DNA of 64,000 bases. It comes from an uncultured Bacteroidales bacterium (lineage in GTDB: Bacteria > Bacteroidota > Bacteroidia > Bacteroidales > P3). The first letter of the stretch is position 1, and every line of letters begins with the position of its first letter. Below, piece by piece: positions 61,946 through 64,000 of this stretch. The stretch is from positions 1 to 64,000 of the forward strand of contig CAJTPR010000004.1 in NCBI GenBank assembly GCA_910578275.1. Direction: 5' to 3'. Made by a program: the position numbers and the translations under genes. The notes beneath the pieces were generated by a model. That model did not search any database and had not been told where the DNA came from. It saw only the letters and a list, made by a program, of their open reading frames with translations.

Positions 61946-63027
61946 AAATCGTCCCGGATCAAAGTTGCCCCGTATTCGTCGGCGACGGAAGCCTGGAAAG
62001 GCTGCAGGACTTCCTGGTCAAGAAATCCAAGGACTCCCGTATCGTGCTCCTGCACGAGAAACAGGCGGAAACCCTCATACTTCCGCCCTTGCTCGACAAG
62101 GTGCCGGTTTTGGCCGCCGCCGGACGCTACGTACTCGATTCCACCGAACCGCGCAAGCAACTGGAAAACCTCTTGCCGCTTTGGAACGCCTGGAGCGAAG
62201 ACCGTCTGGACCGCCACACGATAGTGGTCTTGGCCGGCGGCGGCGTGCTTTGCGACATGGGCGGGCTTGCCGCCTCCCTCTTCAAGCGGGGCATGCCGTT
62301 CGTCAACGTTCCGACCACCCTCCTTGCCATGGCCGACGCCTCGGTGGGCGGCAAGACCGCCGTGGACCTGGGCGAGACGAAGAACCTCATAGGCATGTTC
62401 CGCCGTCCGATGGCCGTGGCCGTCGATCCCGTGTTCATGGAAACCTTGCCGACGTCCGAATACCTTTCGGGCATGGCCGAAATCCTCAAGATGCAGATGA
62501 TAGCCGAACGCAGGTTCGAGCCCGAAAGCATCGCCCCTCATTTCGACAAGCAGGCGTTTTCTTCCGACCTGATGTATTTCGCCGTGAAGGAGAAAGCCCG
62601 TATCACGCGCCGGGACTTCCAAGAAACAGGATTGCGCAAGACGCTGAATTTCGGGCATACGTTCGGACACGCTTTCGAATCGTTGGCATTACGCCGCGGA
62701 ACCCCGATTCCGCACGGATACGCGGTGGCCTACGGAATGGCATGCGAACTTTTCCTCTCCTGCCTATGCTGCGGCTTCGACCACGAACGATTCACGCAGG
62801 CGAACCGCCTCATCAGGCAGAAATACGGAATCTTCGAATATACCCCCGAAGACATTCCCGCCCTTGCGAGTTATATGCAGAACGACAAGAAGAACCAGGG
62901 CGAACGCGAACTGAAGCCCGTCTTGCTGGCCAGGTACGGTTCTTGCAGGCATGACATCCCCGTCTCGCCCCGAATGACATGGAAAGTCTTGGAAGACTAT
63001 CCTTTTGAAGATAAAAAAAGTAAATAG
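61942..63027 (+). CDS. aroB: 3-dehydroquinate synthase
   Basis: About 361 residues from the ATG at 61942 that overlaps the tsaE stop. The frame is open upstream inside tsaE codons. NVPTTLLAMADASVGGKTAV and FGHTFGHAFES are the NAD- and metal-binding family motifs; the second contains the metal-site histidines. It is the second step of the shikimate pathway. The next gene, aroA, starts five bases later. Confidence 0.95.
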   Translation: MKIVPDQSCPVFVGDGSLERLQDFLVKKSKDSRIVLLHEKQAETLILPPLLDKVPVLAAAGRYVLDSTEPRKQLENLLPLWNAWSEDRLDRHTIVVLAGGGVLCDMGGLAASLFKRGMPFVNVPTTLLAMADASVGGKTAVDLGETKNLIGMFRRPMAVAVDPVFMETLPTSEYLSGMAEILKMQMIAERRFEPESIAPHFDKQAFSSDLMYFAVKEKARITRRDFQETGLRKTLNFGHTFGHAFESLALRRGTPIPHGYAVAYGMACELFLSCLCCGFDHERFTQANRLIRQKYGIFEYTPEDIPALASYMQNDKKNQGERELKPVLLARYGSCRHDIPVSPRMTWKVLEDYPFEDKKSK

Positions 63028-63032
63028 TTTAT

Positions 63033-64000
63033 ATGGATAATATTTGCATTCGCTTCGCCCAAAAGAACATAGAAGGCGAAGCTCCCTTGCCGAGTTCCAA
63101 AAGCATCAGCAACCGTTATCTGGTATTGCAGTTCCTTGCGGACGAGGACTTCGGCCTGAAGAACCTTTCCGAATCGGCCGACACTTGCCTGATGCGGCAG
63201 TTGCTCAAAAAAATCGACCGGCAGGACGAAGACCCTGACGAGGAAACAAGCCTAAACTGCCAGAACGCCGGCGCCGTCATCCGCTTTCTTACCGCCTTGC
63301 TGGCTTTCCGCGCCGGGAAATGGGTCATGGACACCGACAACCCGCGAATGAAAGCCCGCCCCATCGCACCCTTGGTGGATGCCTTGCGCTCCATGGGCAT
63401 CGAGATAGCCTATCTGGGCGAGGAAGGTTTTCCGCCATTGAAATTGACCGGGAAACCAGAAGTACTTCAGAATCAAGGCGTCATCGCCCGCATGGATGCC
63501 AGCCAGAGCAGCCAGTTCGTTTCGGCGATGATGATGGCCGCCCCGCTCTTCCCGCACGGCCTGCACCTGGAAATGATCAGCGAGACCAAGGTTTCGCTGC
63601 CCTACATACAAATGACCGCCCAGCTGATGCGGAACTGCGGCGCGGAAGTAGTCTTCATCGACGGCAACAACATGTTCATCGACGGCACCTTGCACGCCCC
63701 CGCGCAGACGCTCATCGAATCCGACTGGAGTTCGGCTTCCTACCTCTACGGCCTGCTCGCCTTGAGCGAGGGCGGCCGTATCGAACTGCCGTTGCTGTTC
63801 GAAGACAGCGTCCAAGGCGACTACGTGCTCGTCAACTGGTTCGAGGAACTGGGCGTGGAAACCGAATTCCTGGAAGACCGCGTGGTCATCACCAAGGAAC
63901 CGGGAACCGCCATCGACATGAGCCCCAAGGAATACGATTTCGTGCACCATCCCGACCTGGCGCAGACCATGGCCGTGGTATGCGCCGCCTTGGGCGTGGA
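63033..64000 (+). CDS. aroA: 3-phosphoshikimate 1-carboxyvinyltransferase (partial, runs off the window)
   Basis: The first 322 residues of an EPSP synthase, read from the ATG at 63033; no stop occurs before the window ends. LPSSKSISNRYLVLQF is the phosphoshikimate-binding start, NAGAVIRFLTALLA matches the NAGT-type loop with Ala in place of Thr, and ASQSSQFVSAMMMAAP and ESDWSSASY follow. It belongs to the divergent form seen in Bacteroidota. Clustered with aroB, it joins the shikimate pathway. Confidence 0.93.
   Translation, partial: MDNICIRFAQKNIEGEAPLPSSKSISNRYLVLQFLADEDFGLKNLSESADTCLMRQLLKKIDRQDEDPDEETSLNCQNAGAVIRFLTALLAFRAGKWVMDTDNPRMKARPIAPLVDALRSMGIEIAYLGEEGFPPLKLTGKPEVLQNQGVIARMDASQSSQFVSAMMMAAPLFPHGLHLEMISETKVSLPYIQMTAQLMRNCGAEVVFIDGNNMFIDGTLHAPAQTLIESDWSSASYLYGLLALSEGGRIELPLLFEDSVQGDYVLVNWFEELGVETEFLEDRVVITKEPGTAIDMSPKEYDFVHHPDLAQTMAVVCAALGV

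Noticed and set aside
1..64000. CRISPR arrays, transposons, prophage or tRNA genes
   Set aside because: No regular direct repeats with spacers, transposase motifs, phage structural genes or cloverleaf-forming segments were found in the gaps between genes.

Overview
The window looks like a chromosomal segment of a member of the Bacteroidota, most likely Bacteroidales; I cannot name the genus. The reasons are a GldB-like lipoprotein, the type IX secretion (T9SS) regulator PorX, a secreted protein with a T9SS C-terminal signal, the alternative GlmU-like enzyme of this phylum, CBS/DRTGG-type pyrophosphatase, zinc-free type B ribosomal protein L31, start sites with weak Shine-Dalgarno sequences, and several promoters of the phylum's TTG / TAnnTTTG type. 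Most of the DNA is fairly GC-rich housekeeping sequence. The clear exception is an AT-rich restriction-modification patch at 50.3-52.8 kb.

Layout. 0-2.7 kb: thiol peroxidase, a Gdx/SugE-like SMR exporter, a low-molecular-weight phosphatase, and a divergent HxlR regulator/cupin pair. 2.7-7 kb: GldB-like lipoprotein, two outer-membrane barrels and an NAD+ synthetase whose glutaminase half looks degenerate. 7-10.3 kb, minus strand: a NifU-type scaffold domain, Mrp ATPase, adenylate kinase, hypoxanthine phosphoribosyltransferase and a nitroreductase-like lipoprotein. 10.4-18.5 kb, plus strand: CBS-pyrophosphatase, EamA transporter, L31, GlmU-like enzyme, Lon and a T9SS cargo protein. 18.6-23.3 kb, minus: a Cys/Met-metabolism PLP enzyme, UvrB and an aminotransferase. 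23.4-25.5 kb: grpE-dnaJ followed by a broken partial copy of dnaJ. 25.6-30.5 kb, minus: a surface-glycan cluster (WecB, deacetylase-like, GT4, FemAB/GNAT-like, DUF486 membrane protein). 30.6-37.5 kb, plus: GNAT protein, S9 peptidase lipoprotein, barrel protein, split chromate transporter, radical SAM protein and a small repeat protein. 37.9-47.8 kb: ribosomal protein S1, a three-gene RND efflux operon, CoaD and an unusual glycosyltransferase 2 fusion. 47.8-49.7 kb: formate-THF ligase and a rubredoxin missed by ordinary ORF length cut-offs. 49.8-52.8 kb: Vsr, an EcoRII-type endonuclease and a Dcm-type methyltransferase. 52.9-57.6 kb, minus: LemA, TPM-domain protein, NfeD, FloA, TruA and a putative metal/arsenic efflux protein. 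57.7-64 kb: HtpG, PorX, TsaE, AroB and the start of AroA, which runs off the end.

Together the genes cover stress handling (Tpx, Lon, GrpE/DnaJ, HtpG), core metabolism, envelope building, T9SS-linked functions and defence. I did not find tRNA or rRNA genes, CRISPR arrays, transposases or phage genes. I see no feature I can defend as a wholly new system. The best leads are the NadE with a lost glutaminase site, the in-frame dnaJ fragment, the mosaic EcoRII/Dcm/Vsr locus, the 25-residue repeat protein at 37.05 kb, the GT2 fusion and the two conserved-looking membrane/surface clusters.
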